Of a DNA stretch of 64,000 bases, positions 16,220 through 23,689 are shown piece after piece. Source of the stretch: DASVUS01 sp036388675 (GTDB lineage Bacteria > Armatimonadota > Abditibacteriia > Abditibacteriales > Abditibacteriaceae). The DNA lies in contig DASVRI010000028.1 in assembly GCA_036388675.1 (NCBI GenBank), forward strand, positions 1-64,000, written 5' to 3'. Within the stretch, counting starts at the first letter, position 1. Each line of letters starts with the position of its first letter. The notes under the pieces are model-generated. The model saw nothing but the letters and a program-made list of their open reading frames with translations, was not told the origin of the DNA and did not search any database. The position numbers were made by a program, and so were the translations under genes.

Positions 16220-16565
16220 ACGACTTTGAAACCATTCACCCGATTGTCTCGGCGATGGTCGCGCTGATGCAGCGTGAGGGACTGGAAGAGTTTCTGACAA
16301 CCGCGTCGCTACTCGAATTCTTTTAAACGAGCACGCAGCACCGGAACTGAAAAATGATCCGCGTTGGCCCGAGCTCCCTGTAGGCTTTTCAATCGCTCTT
16401 AAGAAAAACCGCGACGACTTGTTGCGCGCCGGCGTGCGCATTGTTCAGACCGAGCGACGGAAAACCAATGGCAAGCGCGGCAAGGTGCTACGACTCACAC
16501 CAGTGCCGCCCTTGGTGCCGGAAAATGCCGAAAAGGTGCTCGAAAATGCGGGGAATGGAAGGTGA
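16216..16565 (+). pseudogene. Frameshifted replication-module protein (winged-helix-like)
   Basis: An ATG at 16216 opens MNDFETIHPIVSAMVALMQR and continues ...LTTASLLEFF before TAA at 16326. Reading one base on at the CTTTTA run continues in another frame as LNEHAAPELKNDPRWPELPV, then GFSIALKKNRDDLLRAGVRI and VLRLTPVPPLVPENAEK to TGA at 16565. The joined protein (about 115 residues) resembles C-terminal winged-helix domains of phage primase-helicases. Either a recent one-base deletion or a programmed slip; decay is more likely. Confidence 0.6.
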
Positions 16566-16831
16566 TTTTTGATGCGAAATCAGCGCGATTCACGCTCAGC
16601 AAGCCCTCTTTCGTATTATGGACAAAAGAAAGACGAAACGAACCGTCTTTTCCGACAAAATCTCTTCATCTCACCACCCTGAAAACAGCAGAAATTATCG
16701 TATTTAATGGGCAGCTTCGACTCGTTTGCGGGTAGTAGCGACGGCAATACGAGAAAGTTTGTGAAAAACCTGTAAACAAACTGTTCACAAATTACTAACT
16801 GTAGTCACAATTTTTCACTTTGGAGGACAGT
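16566..16831. other. AT-rich intergenic region with inverted repeat
   Basis: No gene. TTTGTGAA (16758) and TTCACAAA (16784) form an inverted repeat with an 18-bp spacer, about 40 bp before the next start. This is a candidate operator or terminator-like structure. A GGAGGA ribosome site lies at 16822. Confidence 0.45.
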
Positions 16832-17283
16832 ATGAGCAACACAATCAACTTCGATGCAACGATAGAAGCCGCTGGCACAACGGCTGGAGAATTCGTGCTA
16901 CGTCGCGGCAAGATCTTCGAGGCTGGAAAATTTCCTGAACTGGGCGGGTTCGAGGTCACACCCGAGGAAGCGAAAGCGGCTGTCGCTGCGTTCAAGCCGT
17001 GCGCGGTCAACCTTGAGCACACTTCGTCGCTGCTCGATAACAAACTCGGGAGCCTGCTTTCTGTAGAAATGGGCGCCGATGGCAAGTCGATTTTCGGGGT
17101 ACTCGCTGAACCAAAATGGCTCGCGGACCTGGTACCCGAAGGCAAGCGCAAAGTTTCCATCGAGTTGCACAAGCTGAAAAAGACAATCGAGGGCATTGCG
17201 TTGACGCTTTCGCCTCGCAGCCGGACGTCGCCGAGTACTCGCGCACCAAAGCGGCGCAACTCATCGCGGCCAATAAAGGTGTC
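16832..17283 (+). pseudogene. Truncated, frameshifted phage Mu I-like capsid protease relic
   Basis: GGAGGA precedes an ATG opening a frame of 161 codons to 17305. The first 120 or so residues (FVLRRGKIFEAGKFPELGGF; later FKPCAVNLEHTSSLLDNKLG and GVLAEPKWLADLVPEGKRKV) look like Mu I/prohead-protease-type phage proteins. Near 17195 the frame is lost: the natural continuation DAFASQPDVAEYSRTKAAQL is in another frame and ends near 17283, where an unrelated minus-strand gene remnant begins. The gene therefore has at least one frameshift and lacks its C-terminal part. Family assignment is tentative. Confidence 0.62.
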
Positions 17284-17517
17284 CGCTCTTTTTGCTCCTG
17301 CGTAGCCTTTTCCTCGATGACTTTCACACGAGCGATAGTGTTGTCCGACACACCGGCAATCTTGGCAAGCTAGGCGCGAGTATTTACAGGTTCTTCCGCT
17401 TTTGCACAATTCTGCAAAGGCTGGGGATTCACTCCTCCAGTTGATGTGACAAGATTCTCTTTTGCTTTGACTCGAAAGATTTCTTCCAGTTGAAGCGCAA
17501 GGCGTGCGCGTTCAGGC
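17284..17517 (-). pseudogene. ParB-like HTH protein relic
   Basis: The minus strand reads ERARLALQLEEIFRVKAKEN, then a one-base loss in an A run, then AEEPVNTRA, a TAG stop, and LAKIAGVSDNTIARVKVIEE KATQEQKER. Joined across these lesions it is a convincing ParB/Noc-type HTH segment of the kind found in phage and plasmid regulators. It carries one frameshift and one nonsense codon and stops abruptly at the junction near 17284, so it is a fragment. Confidence 0.65.
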
Positions 17518-17961
17518 TACTATGGTGCGAGGCCGACCACCTTTTTTACCATTGACGCGCGCTGCTGCTGCTTTGGCCGCGCTCTTCTTGGCACCACCAG
17601 CCTGCCCCATGCTTTGCACTGTAGATAGCCCAAGCGCGAGACTCAACACAGCAATCAGCGTCATTTGAACATCCAAGCTATCCCAAAACAGAGCACGACC
17701 ATCTACAACACGCACATCAGACAGATTCCCATCCGTGGCATCATTCAAGCCGCGCAACTCGCGTGCTGGCGTGGCGACAGTGGCGCCGCCACGCAGCGCG
17801 ATATGAAGTAATCCTGTCGCTGGGTCATATCGCACATCTTCGGCGTGTGGCTCACGAGCGCGTCGCTCTTCACTTTCACGAGCTATGCGCCGCAAGTCCT
17901 CATCCGAATACGGAAACACTGGCAAACGCTTTGGCGTAGCCTTCTCTGTCGCCTTCATCAT
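17512..17961 (-). CDS. DUF2442-like protein with GKKGGRPR tail
   Basis: About 149 residues from the ATG that follows AAGGAG at good spacing; a start 21 bp upstream is also possible. The middle (VRYDPATGLLHIALRGGATV, then RELRGLNDATDGNLSDVRVV and ALFWDSLDVQMTLIAVLSLA) matches the DUF2442 pattern. The C-terminus AAAARVNGKKGGRPRTIVA carries a basic motif also present in the small protein at 20765-20986. It lies downstream of the DUF4160 gene with about 24 bp between them. DUF4160 and DUF2442 are often adjacent and may form a toxin-antitoxin-like pair (inference). Confidence 0.75.
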   Translation of the reverse strand: MMKATEKATPKRLPVFPYSDEDLRRIARESEERRAREPHAEDVRYDPATGLLHIALRGGATVATPARELRGLNDATDGNLSDVRVVDGRALFWDSLDVQMTLIAVLSLALGLSTVQSMGQAGGAKKSAAKAAAARVNGKKGGRPRTIVA

Positions 17962-17985
17962 ACTCAACTCCTTCACCGTCATTCC

Positions 17986-18225
17986 TCAAGGCACCGGACT
18001 GATCCGATCCCACTCACTCAAGAGGTACTCTTGATTAGCTGCTACTAACTGCCACGCTTGGCGAATAATGCGGCTGGTGGCGTGCCGGTTCACTTCACGA
18101 ATGTCTAAGGTATCAAGATTTATTACGACCTCGGCCCCGGCATGCCACACGTGAACATGGCGCGGTAGATGGTCATTCGTGTAAATCTTCACGTCAAAGC
18201 CGTTGCTTTGTAGAACCGTTGGCAT
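17986..18225 (-). CDS. DUF4160-family small protein
   Basis: 79 residues starting MPTVLQSNGFDVKIYTNDHL with the signature PRHVHVWHAGAEVVINLDTL. The ATG at 18225 is chosen because MPTVL is the usual N-terminus and GAGGA lies just before it. DUF4160 proteins are typically paired with DUF2442 and spread in mobile and cyanobacterial or Gram-negative genomes; biochemical function is not established to my knowledge. Here it is first in a two-gene minus-strand unit. Confidence 0.85.
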   Translation of the reverse strand: MPTVLQSNGFDVKIYTNDHLPRHVHVWHAGAEVVINLDTLDIREVNRHATSRIIRQAWQLVAANQEYLLSEWDRISPVP

Positions 18226-18247
18226 ATCTTCCTCGTACATTTAATAT

Positions 18248-18267
18248 AACCCAAGCCTTTGGGTTTT
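18248..18267. terminator. Short hairpin with T run at the DUF4160 5' end
   Basis: AACCCAA-GCCT-TTGGGTTTTT (plus strand). It lies upstream of the minus-strand DUF4160 gene and inside the plus-strand frame at 18219-18557. It could be a small terminator for plus-strand transcription or an operator for the pair. Confidence 0.4.
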
Positions 18268-18278
18268 TCAAACAGGGC

Positions 18279-18557
18279 ATGACGCAGGAAAAAACGGCGG
18301 CTGTCGTTGGTGTAACAGATCAAATGGTGGCAAAGTGGGAGAAGAACGAAAGGAACTTGAAAAATCAAGATGCTTTCGTTGAAAGCGAACCAGACGACGA
18401 CACCGAACCAGCCCCAATTATTCCCGACTTGCGTGTATCGGTGCCGCGTACGGCGCACGTTGAGATACCCCTTCTGTCCAAAAAACTGCTTTTCTGGATT
18501 TTTACCCTTCCACTTGGGAAAAGGTCTCACGAGACACACCTACCCCTCCTTATTTGA
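18279..18557 (+). CDS. Possible HTH protein (uncertain)
   Basis: From the ATG at 18279 the frame begins MTQEKTAAVVGVTDQMVAKW and continues EKNERNLKNQDAFVESEPDD, a credible helix-turn-helix followed by an acidic linker. The last 40 residues look unlike protein (RSHETHLPLLI). The frame can extend upstream to 18219 (FNITQAFGFFKQG), where it overlaps the DUF4160 start. It may be a degraded regulator. Confidence 0.4.
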   Translation: MTQEKTAAVVGVTDQMVAKWEKNERNLKNQDAFVESEPDDDTEPAPIIPDLRVSVPRTAHVEIPLLSKKLLFWIFTLPLGKRSHETHLPLLI

Positions 18558-19167
18558 GAGACCCCTACCCCTGTGTAAAGTAGAATCGACAGCAGGCTGG
18601 CGGCGCGGTCGTGATGCAGCGAGTGTTAAAGATGTAACAGTGTGCAGGTATAGTTATCAGGCGCGGGTAAGTTATTTCGATTTGATGCGCTTGCGCAGCC
18701 AAGGCTCACGATAGAACCACGCGAAGCGATGGCAGAACCACATAGCCGCGTCAAAGAGGCCTAAAGCAACAATCAATAATCAATAAAGCATCCATAATGC
18801 GTAGTGTAAGCGTTTTCAAAGAGTACTTATGTCCCGACCCTGCTAGGTCATTCGATATAACAGCATTGAATATAAATAAAGTTACATTCATTTCATCGGC
18901 GTTTTTGTCAATATTCCGTGCTCAGATTGACCCGCTTCGAGGACTCGTTTCAGGTGTCCAAACCATCGTTATATTCAATGAAGTCTCAATATCGCGTTTG
19001 ATATGATGCACTGCTGTTCTATCTGCGAACGGTTCGCAGATGCACCACGTTTATAACTTTGCGTTTAAAGGCGATTCTAGGCGTTGAGGGTGTGAGACTG
19101 CGTAAGTGTGCGGACGTTGGGGAATCGGCTGTCAGCGTGGCACCAGCACGCGGGAATCAATACAGAT
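18558..19167. other. 610-bp region without a credible gene
   Basis: Only short frames are present. CAATCAATAATCAATAAAG near 18768 is a short AT-rich direct repeat. The stretch 18850-18990 is AT-rich. I see no convincing coding or RNA gene. Confidence 0.5.
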
Positions 19168-19338
19168 TCAGCGCTGAAGCAGCAGCCACAAAACCAAGAC
19201 TGAACAGACAACTAAAACTGTTGCAACTGTGACAATCTCCCACAGACTGGAAGCGGCGAAAGAACCGAGCAGAACAACACTCATACACACTCCGAGACAG
19301 TGAACAATTGCAATCCGTACATTCTTGTTGATTTTCAT
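19168..19338 (-). CDS. Small two-helix membrane protein
   Basis: 56 residues: MKINKNVRIAIVHCLGVCMS, then VVLLGSF, then a second helix IVTVATVLVVCSVLVLWLLL ending QR. The size and topology resemble small phage/plasmid membrane proteins (holin-like or unknown). It is last in a minus-strand series of tiny genes, after a terminator-like hairpin at 19382-19415. Confidence 0.5.
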   Translation of the reverse strand: MKINKNVRIAIVHCLGVCMSVVLLGSFAASSLWEIVTVATVLVVCSVLVLWLLLQR

Positions 19339-19381
19339 CATTATGCAGTTTCACTAATTGCGACGCTGCACACAAAAAGCA

Positions 19382-19415
19382 AAAGAGCGGGCAACCCGTA
19401 GGCTACCCGCTCTTT
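19382..19415 (-). terminator. Strong hairpin, likely intrinsic terminator
   Basis: AAAGAGCGGG and CCCGCTCTTT form a 10-bp perfect stem with a 14-nt loop, giving a T-rich 3' side on either strand. A related hairpin (AGAGC...GCTCT with a similar CAACCCGAAGGCTAC loop) occurs at about 19643-19671, so the element is duplicated around the tiny gene at 19459. Confidence 0.65.
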
Positions 19416-19458
19416 CCCTGTTTGCTACTTATGTGCGATCTGTGAGTTAATTGCAGAC

Positions 19459-19545
19459 TCACTCACCCCAGTATTTCACGACTGTCGCTACGTAAGCAGC
19501 GGATACTCCTACTGCTAACGCAGCGGCACCAAACAACGCCATCAT
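19459..19545 (-). CDS. 28-residue single-pass membrane peptide
   Basis: Starts MMALFGAAALAVGVSAAYVA and ends TVVKYWGE, an almost fully hydrophobic helix. A good ribosome site (AGGGAGAA, 6 bp) precedes the ATG. It is bracketed by two related hairpins. Such peptides can be small toxins or membrane subunits; none is identified here. Confidence 0.45.
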   Translation of the reverse strand: MMALFGAAALAVGVSAAYVATVVKYWGE

Positions 19546-19683
19546 GACATTTCTCCCTTGCTCTTGTTTTTCGCCGCAGGGGATACAGCAAGTCAGTGAC
19601 CTACTGAACGACAGTTTGTGCGGCAACACACAAAACAAAAAGCAGAGCAACCCGAAGGCTACTCCGCTCTTTGAGTACTCGTG

Positions 19684-19779
19684 TTACCTGGTGAACCGTT
19701 CCCACACATCCACCAGCCCAAACGCCGCCAGCAGATAGACACCGATCAATAGCACCGGCGCTGCGCTGTCGGGCGTCAC
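19684..19779 (-). CDS. 31-residue membrane peptide, coupled by GTGA overlap
   Basis: A GTG start overlaps the upstream stop (GTGA). The product is one hydrophobic helix (APVLLIGVYLLAAFGLVDVW) with a basic end ERFTR. The coupling supports translation. No family known to me. Confidence 0.45.
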   Translation of the reverse strand: MTPDSAAPVLLIGVYLLAAFGLVDVWERFTR

Positions 19780-19961
19780 TGTGTTTCCTCGATTCGTTCC
19801 TCGACCGCTGCCACCAGATACTTCATCAATTCAACGGCCCGAGACTGCGGGCAATGACAGAAGAGTTCAAACTCGCTGGGTGTGTCCTCGAAAAGAGTGC
19901 AGCGCACGCCTTTGTCGGCGAAGTGCAGGGCCAAGATGTCGAGCCATTCCTTGTCATTCAT
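19776..19961 (-). CDS. Small acidic protein
   Basis: 61 residues, MNDKEWLDILALHFADKGVR, then CTLFEDTPSEFELFCHCPQS and an acidic tail EERIEETQ. The start at 19961 is chosen because the ATG overlaps the upstream stop (ATGA). It is the middle gene of a coupled chain. Unknown function. Confidence 0.55.
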   Translation of the reverse strand: MNDKEWLDILALHFADKGVRCTLFEDTPSEFELFCHCPQSRAVELMKYLVAAVEERIEETQ

Positions 19962-20353
19962 CTTGATGACGCAGGCCGGCGCGAACGTGTTTGTCGCGTT
20001 ATACACTTTGCTCGTGGTCGTGGCCTCACGCTCCCGAAGAGCTTCTTTGCTTTGGCCGTGGCGCGCTGTTCCTTGCGCTCATTCCACGGCTTACCTTTCC
20101 ATTGCTTGTAGAAGCGGCGGAAATCATGCTGTGAGCCTTTGAGACCGGCAACATCAAGCATCTTCTGCGTTTCCTTCGCCAGTGCATCGATCTGCTGCAA
20201 CAGGCCGCGAATCTCAGCCTGTTTCTTGTAGGCTTCGTCTTCAAGCCATTGGCTCATATCGCACGCCCAGTTGCACATTTCCCAGGTCATGGCCGTGCGC
20301 TCAAGGTATTCCTCGTGCTCTTTGTCACGGTCTAGCTGTTCGGTTTCACTCAT
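19958..20353 (-). CDS. Charged, coiled-coil-like small protein
   Basis: 131 residues from the ATG preceded by GGAGGATCC: MSETEQLDRDKEHEEYLERT, a helical segment (YKKQAEIRGLLQQIDALAKE), then a basic tail rich in Arg and Lys ending ASSR. It is the first of a four-gene coupled minus-strand series of the element. Not recognised; it could be a nucleic-acid-binding accessory protein. Confidence 0.55.
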   Translation of the reverse strand: MSETEQLDRDKEHEEYLERTAMTWEMCNWACDMSQWLEDEAYKKQAEIRGLLQQIDALAKETQKMLDVAGLKGSQHDFRRFYKQWKGKPWNERKEQRATAKAKKLFGSVRPRPRAKCITRQTRSRRPASSR

Positions 20354-20381
20354 TGGATCCTCCGTGTTGTTTTCCGACAAT

Positions 20382-20453
20382 AGGCCCGGCGGGAATCGAA
20401 CCCGCGACCGTCGCGTTAGGATCGCGCTGCTCTGTCCACTGAGCTACGGGCCT
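20382..20453 (-). tRNA. tRNA-Arg (anticodon CCU) carried by the element
   Basis: The minus strand folds with acceptor AGGCCCG/CGGGCCT, D arm GCTC/GAGC, anticodon loop ATCCTAA (anticodon CCT, reading AGG) and T arm GCGGG-TTCGATT-CCCGC. The anticodon stem has one mismatch at its base. The 5' flank is a GAGTACTC palindrome directly abutting at 20454. It lies inside the integrated element and is probably cargo. Confidence 0.88.
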
Positions 20454-20462
20454 GAGTACTCG

Positions 20463-20642
20463 CTACGCCGCGCGCTGCGCCAGCACATCGGAAGCGATGA
20501 GCCCCTGGCGCTCGTAGCGGGCTGTGCATTCTTCAAGCAGTTCCAAGGCTTCGGCGCACGTAGCGCGATAACCCTGCATGTCGCCTGCTACCCACACTTC
20601 CCAATCGCGTGTCTCTTCATCGAACTGAATTCCGGTTTGCAT
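20463..20642 (-). CDS. Small HicB-like acidic protein
   Basis: 59 residues from the ATG preceded by GGAGGA: MQTGIQFDEETRDWEVWVAG, then DMQGYRATCAEALELLEECT. The pattern of a short sheet (W.VWV..M.GYRA.C....AL) followed by a helix resembles the small HicB/partial RNase-H-like fold, but no HicA partner is visible. It is divergent from the gene at 20765 with a repeat-bearing shared control region. Confidence 0.5.
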   Translation of the reverse strand: MQTGIQFDEETRDWEVWVAGDMQGYRATCAEALELLEECTARYERQGLIASDVLAQRAA

Positions 20643-20660
20643 AGCAATATCCTCCAAATT

Positions 20661-20764
20661 CCCAACTGATAGGTATTATATCTGTCTGTTGGGTTTAATG
20701 CAAGTCACTGCAATACTAGAAGAGGAATATTTTCCTGTCCGTTGGGTTCGGTTATAATAAGGGC
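20661..20764. promoter_or_regulatory. Divergent control region with repeated GTTGGG sites
   Basis: CTGTCTGTTGGGTTT (20682-20696) and CTGTCCGTTGGGTTC (20735-20749) are direct repeats 53 bp apart. An inverted CCCAAC is at 20661. TTATAATAA at about 20751-20759 supplies a -10-like box just before the plus-strand gene. This looks like an operator controlling both divergent genes. Confidence 0.6.
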
Positions 20765-20986
20765 ATGGACGAGAAGGAATTGATTCGCCAGGCGATGAGC
20801 GTGATTGGAAGCCGACGCACCGAAGCCAAAGCAAAGGCATCACGAGCGAACGGCAAGAGAGGCGGGCGCCCGAGCACTGCCATCAAGCCGCTGTCTGAAT
20901 TCGAGTGCAAGTGTGGAGCAACTCAGGACAGCGAGCACAAGTCGTATTGTCCGCGTGGCCGCGCCTACAGACGACGGCAGAGGTAG
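20765..20986 (+). CDS. Small basic protein with GKRGGRPS motif
   Basis: 73 residues: MDEKELIRQAMSVIGSRRTE, then AKAKASRANGKRGGRPSTAI, then a Cys-containing tail (FECKCGATQDSEHKSYCPRG) that could bind zinc (C..C..H..C). The 'ANGK[RK]GGRP' box also ends the DUF2442 protein at 17512. It is probably a DNA- or RNA-binding small regulator, perhaps acting on the adjacent repeats. It is transcribed towards attR. Confidence 0.6.
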   Translation: MDEKELIRQAMSVIGSRRTEAKAKASRANGKRGGRPSTAIKPLSEFECKCGATQDSEHKSYCPRGRAYRRRQR

Positions 20987-21049
20987 TGCGAATTAAGCGA
21001 ACTAAGTGCGTAGTACTCGCAAAAATTGCTTAGTTCGCTTAATTCGCAC
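20986..21049. terminator. Perfect 21-bp inverted repeat at the right end of the element
   Basis: GTGCGAATTAAGCGAACTAA (20986 on, one more base pairs) is exactly complementary to 21029-21049; the loop is 22 nt. CCTTTTAAAGG follows. The stem starts at the stop codon of the small basic gene, so it can act as a terminator. Its length and position about 160 bp from attR also fit a recombination accessory site. Confidence 0.75.
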
Positions 21050-21207
21050 CTTTTAAAGGAAGTAGCCTATGGCACTCGGTAGCAACGAGTTGGAGTGCAT
21101 AGCTAATAGTGCTCTAACAAAGAGCGCCTAGTTTTCAAAAAGGTAGGGTTGTAGAGGCGTAGTGCTGAGCGTGAAATAGGCAAAAACACGCGTATAAACA
21201 GCACTTC

Positions 21208-21253
21208 CTTTGGGAGCAGGAAGTCGTCAGTTCGAATCTGGCCATCCCGATTA
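21208..21253 (+). repeat. attR: 46-bp copy of the tRNA-Pro 3' half
   Basis: Identical to 11410-11455. There is no 5' tRNA half in front of it, so it is not a second tRNA gene. It marks the right boundary of the element. Confidence 0.93.
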
Positions 21254-22255
21254 CCTCACACTCTGTTTTTCACTTTCCTTCTCACAATGAGCGCCTGTTT
21301 CTCAATTTCCAGCAGCCCAAATTTTGATTTTGAAGTGTTTAAATGCAAGAAAGAGAGTGCAGTTGGTGAGTATTCAAATGTTGTGTTGAAGGTATCGTAA
21401 TCAACCGCCTTTAACAATTTCCTTCCAGATTACGCTTTTCAGCACACTTGCAGCTACAGCACTTACACAGTTAGCAATGATGCCCGTCCATACTAACCCT
21501 GCGCCCCATCCACTGAATAATACATGGTGAATGGAAGCCCACAAACTGTGGCAAAATCCGTCCGTGACACCATATCGTAATCCATAGTCTTATAACTGTA
21601 GATATTTGCGCTTGCGTACAACATCACAGTGACAAGCGCCGGACGTGCAAAGAAGTGCTTTTTGGTATGCATTTGGTGTTGCAATGCTGCGTATTAGGCC
21701 TGGAAGATGTGGTCTAAGAAATAACACTAGCACAGCGAAAAGTATGATGCCGTAGTCTTGCCATCTCATTCTGTTGCTCCTGTAAAGTCTTATAAGTTAT
21801 GGCACCAATGTAGAGGCGCGCGCCACTTCTACCGCGTTACGGTTGCGTCCTTGATTGCTCTGCCACGCCGATGTTCGCGCACGCATTGGACGGTCTTCCT
21901 GGTGATGCTCAATTGCGCTTCTTCTGCTGTTCGAGAATTTTAGATTGCTTCTTCCGCTTCCTTAAGCCATCCATTCAAACCAATTCGTTGCGCTCAATCT
22001 TCAGCGTACTCAGCGGCATCATGTTGCGTTGTGTAATCTGTGACAACGATTTTGTCCTGTGCGTTTACTGTAGCGAAGTTTCTGCCCTGGCAAAGTTGGC
22101 CCTGCCGTTATTGCGAGCATATTTGAGGAAAATTCATTCTCGTGTAACAATATGACCGCCTCTATGTGAAAGTCTCCTTAACATTCAGCAATGTCACTAT
22201 AGAACTCTAACGCACAGGGTAGGAAACATATCCATGATGCCGCACAGGAGAATTC
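21254..22255. other. 1-kb gene-poor region right of attR
   Basis: No convincing gene. A minus-strand frame at 21493-21684 (63 residues from a TTG, FFARPALVTVMLYASANIYS) ends early, and its continuation in another frame reads like a membrane segment (GLVWTGIIANCVSAVAASVL), so this may be a decayed small membrane-protein gene. The remainder is AT-rich with short frames only. Confidence 0.4.
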
Positions 22256-23689
22256 GTGACCGTTCCACACAACCAACCAACCAAGCCTAAGCCGTCTCGT
22301 CCGCGTTCAACAATAGTCAGCACTGCGCCACGAAATCGGCGTCTGTTGCAGGCGATGCCGGAAAAAAGAGCTGCTTCGACGGGAGAGGGCGCAGACTCCC
22401 GTCAGTGGCCTAACAGCCTGCTCGATTTCCTAAACCCGTGGAAAGATTTGGCGACGGCTGTCTTGGGGTTGGCAGGGCTGTTTTATGTCGTTGGCTTTGT
22501 CGTTACTAATACCTATTTATCGAGCTATGGCATCAATGATTTTACGCTCCTTAAAGCTCGTTATATCGCCACCGGAACACTCTTCCTCCTATTGGCGGTT
22601 TTAGTTATATATCCCGCCTACTTCATGACACGTTACCTCATCTCGTGGGTGTTTCAGAAGGCTGACCAACTGTATCTTGATGTTTTAAAAACCTGGGCTA
22701 CTTCATATGCGACCCGTGCGCAGATTGCGGCTATGAGGCGCGAATTGGCACAAATGCCTACAGAGGTGGCTGAAAAATGCTCGGTGTTACTCGCTGACGA
22801 AGAAGCCGCACTTCGTGAAGACCCAACTCGTAAAAATGAGACCGACGTGGGTAGCGCACAAAGCACAATAATGCAGACACTTGTGAGTTACAGCCCCCAA
22901 CTGATGTCGAAGTTGTATGGCATTTATGTATACAGTGGTCTTCTGTTGATTAGCGGAATTCTTATCAGTGGCTTAATCTCAGCGACAGCTTTCGCTTTCT
23001 TGAGCAGGCCCTGGTGGTTTGGCCGCACCGACATTGACATGACCTCTTGGTGGCATTGGATGCTAAATTCAGCATTCGAGGAGTTTGGGCCCTGGTATAT
23101 TGGGTGTTCGATATTCGGCGTCATTTTAGGCGTAATGAGCGGCGGCTTGTTAGAAGGGACTTTATTCTCTCATTTACTCGGCCAACAGCGACCGAAGCGG
23201 AGCGCACTTTCAGCTTCTAGAAAGCAGCTATCAGCACGGGAGAGTGGTTACAAAGTGTATGGTCTTCCTCCTGCCTATTGGGGCATCATGGCAGCACTAT
23301 TCCTAACGCTGTGGATTATTCCCGATTTTGCAAGAAGCATATACCCACTGATTTCTCCTGCTCTTGGTGGTGGAAAACCATCAACAGTTCAACTCATTGC
23401 TGACGGTGAATCCGCTCCTGTGGTCACGGCTCTTATACCCGTCGAGGTAACATACAGAGCGTCACCAGCGCCCAAATCCGTGGGCAACAAGGTAGTAAAG
23501 AGTTCCGGTCAAGAGCCGGTGAAAGCCATCAAGACGGTTGAAGTGGAGGTGCTTGATGAAAATGACACAGCACTATTCTTACGTCTAAAGCCACGCGCCA
23601 CCCCAAACCAACAGGAGCTTTGGCAAGCCATTCGTATTGATAAATCGTTAATCAAAGCGACGTTCTTCAAAGAGGCCACACATGAGTAA
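22256..23689 (+). CDS. Multi-pass membrane protein of unknown function
   Basis: 477 residues from a GTG with AGGAG 6 bp upstream. A polar, Pro/Arg-rich N-terminus (about 60 residues) is followed by four to six TM helices: LATAVLGLAGLFYVVGFVVT, IATGTLFLLLAVLVIYPAYF, YVYSGLLLISGILISGLISA, and helices near 300 and 350. The block NTYLSSYGINDFTLLKARYI between the first two helices resembles a motif in other uncharacterised bacterial membrane proteins. A cytoplasmic helical stretch (LAQMPTEVAEKCSVLLADEE) and a C-terminal soluble domain of about 100 residues follow. It stands alone beside the element; function unknown. Confidence 0.72.
   Translation: MTVPHNQPTKPKPSRPRSTIVSTAPRNRRLLQAMPEKRAASTGEGADSRQWPNSLLDFLNPWKDLATAVLGLAGLFYVVGFVVTNTYLSSYGINDFTLLKARYIATGTLFLLLAVLVIYPAYFMTRYLISWVFQKADQLYLDVLKTWATSYATRAQIAAMRRELAQMPTEVAEKCSVLLADEEAALREDPTRKNETDVGSAQSTIMQTLVSYSPQLMSKLYGIYVYSGLLLISGILISGLISATAFAFLSRPWWFGRTDIDMTSWWHWMLNSAFEEFGPWYIGCSIFGVILGVMSGGLLEGTLFSHLLGQQRPKRSALSASRKQLSARESGYKVYGLPPAYWGIMAALFLTLWIIPDFARSIYPLISPALGGGKPSTVQLIADGESAPVVTALIPVEVTYRASPAPKSVGNKVVKSSGQEPVKAIKTVEVEVLDENDTALFLRLKPRATPNQQELWQAIRIDKSLIKATFFKEATHE

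Noticed and set aside
21208..21253. Second tRNA-Pro gene
   Set aside because: Only the 3' half is present; bases before 21208 do not form D arm or acceptor 5' strand. It is the att repeat.
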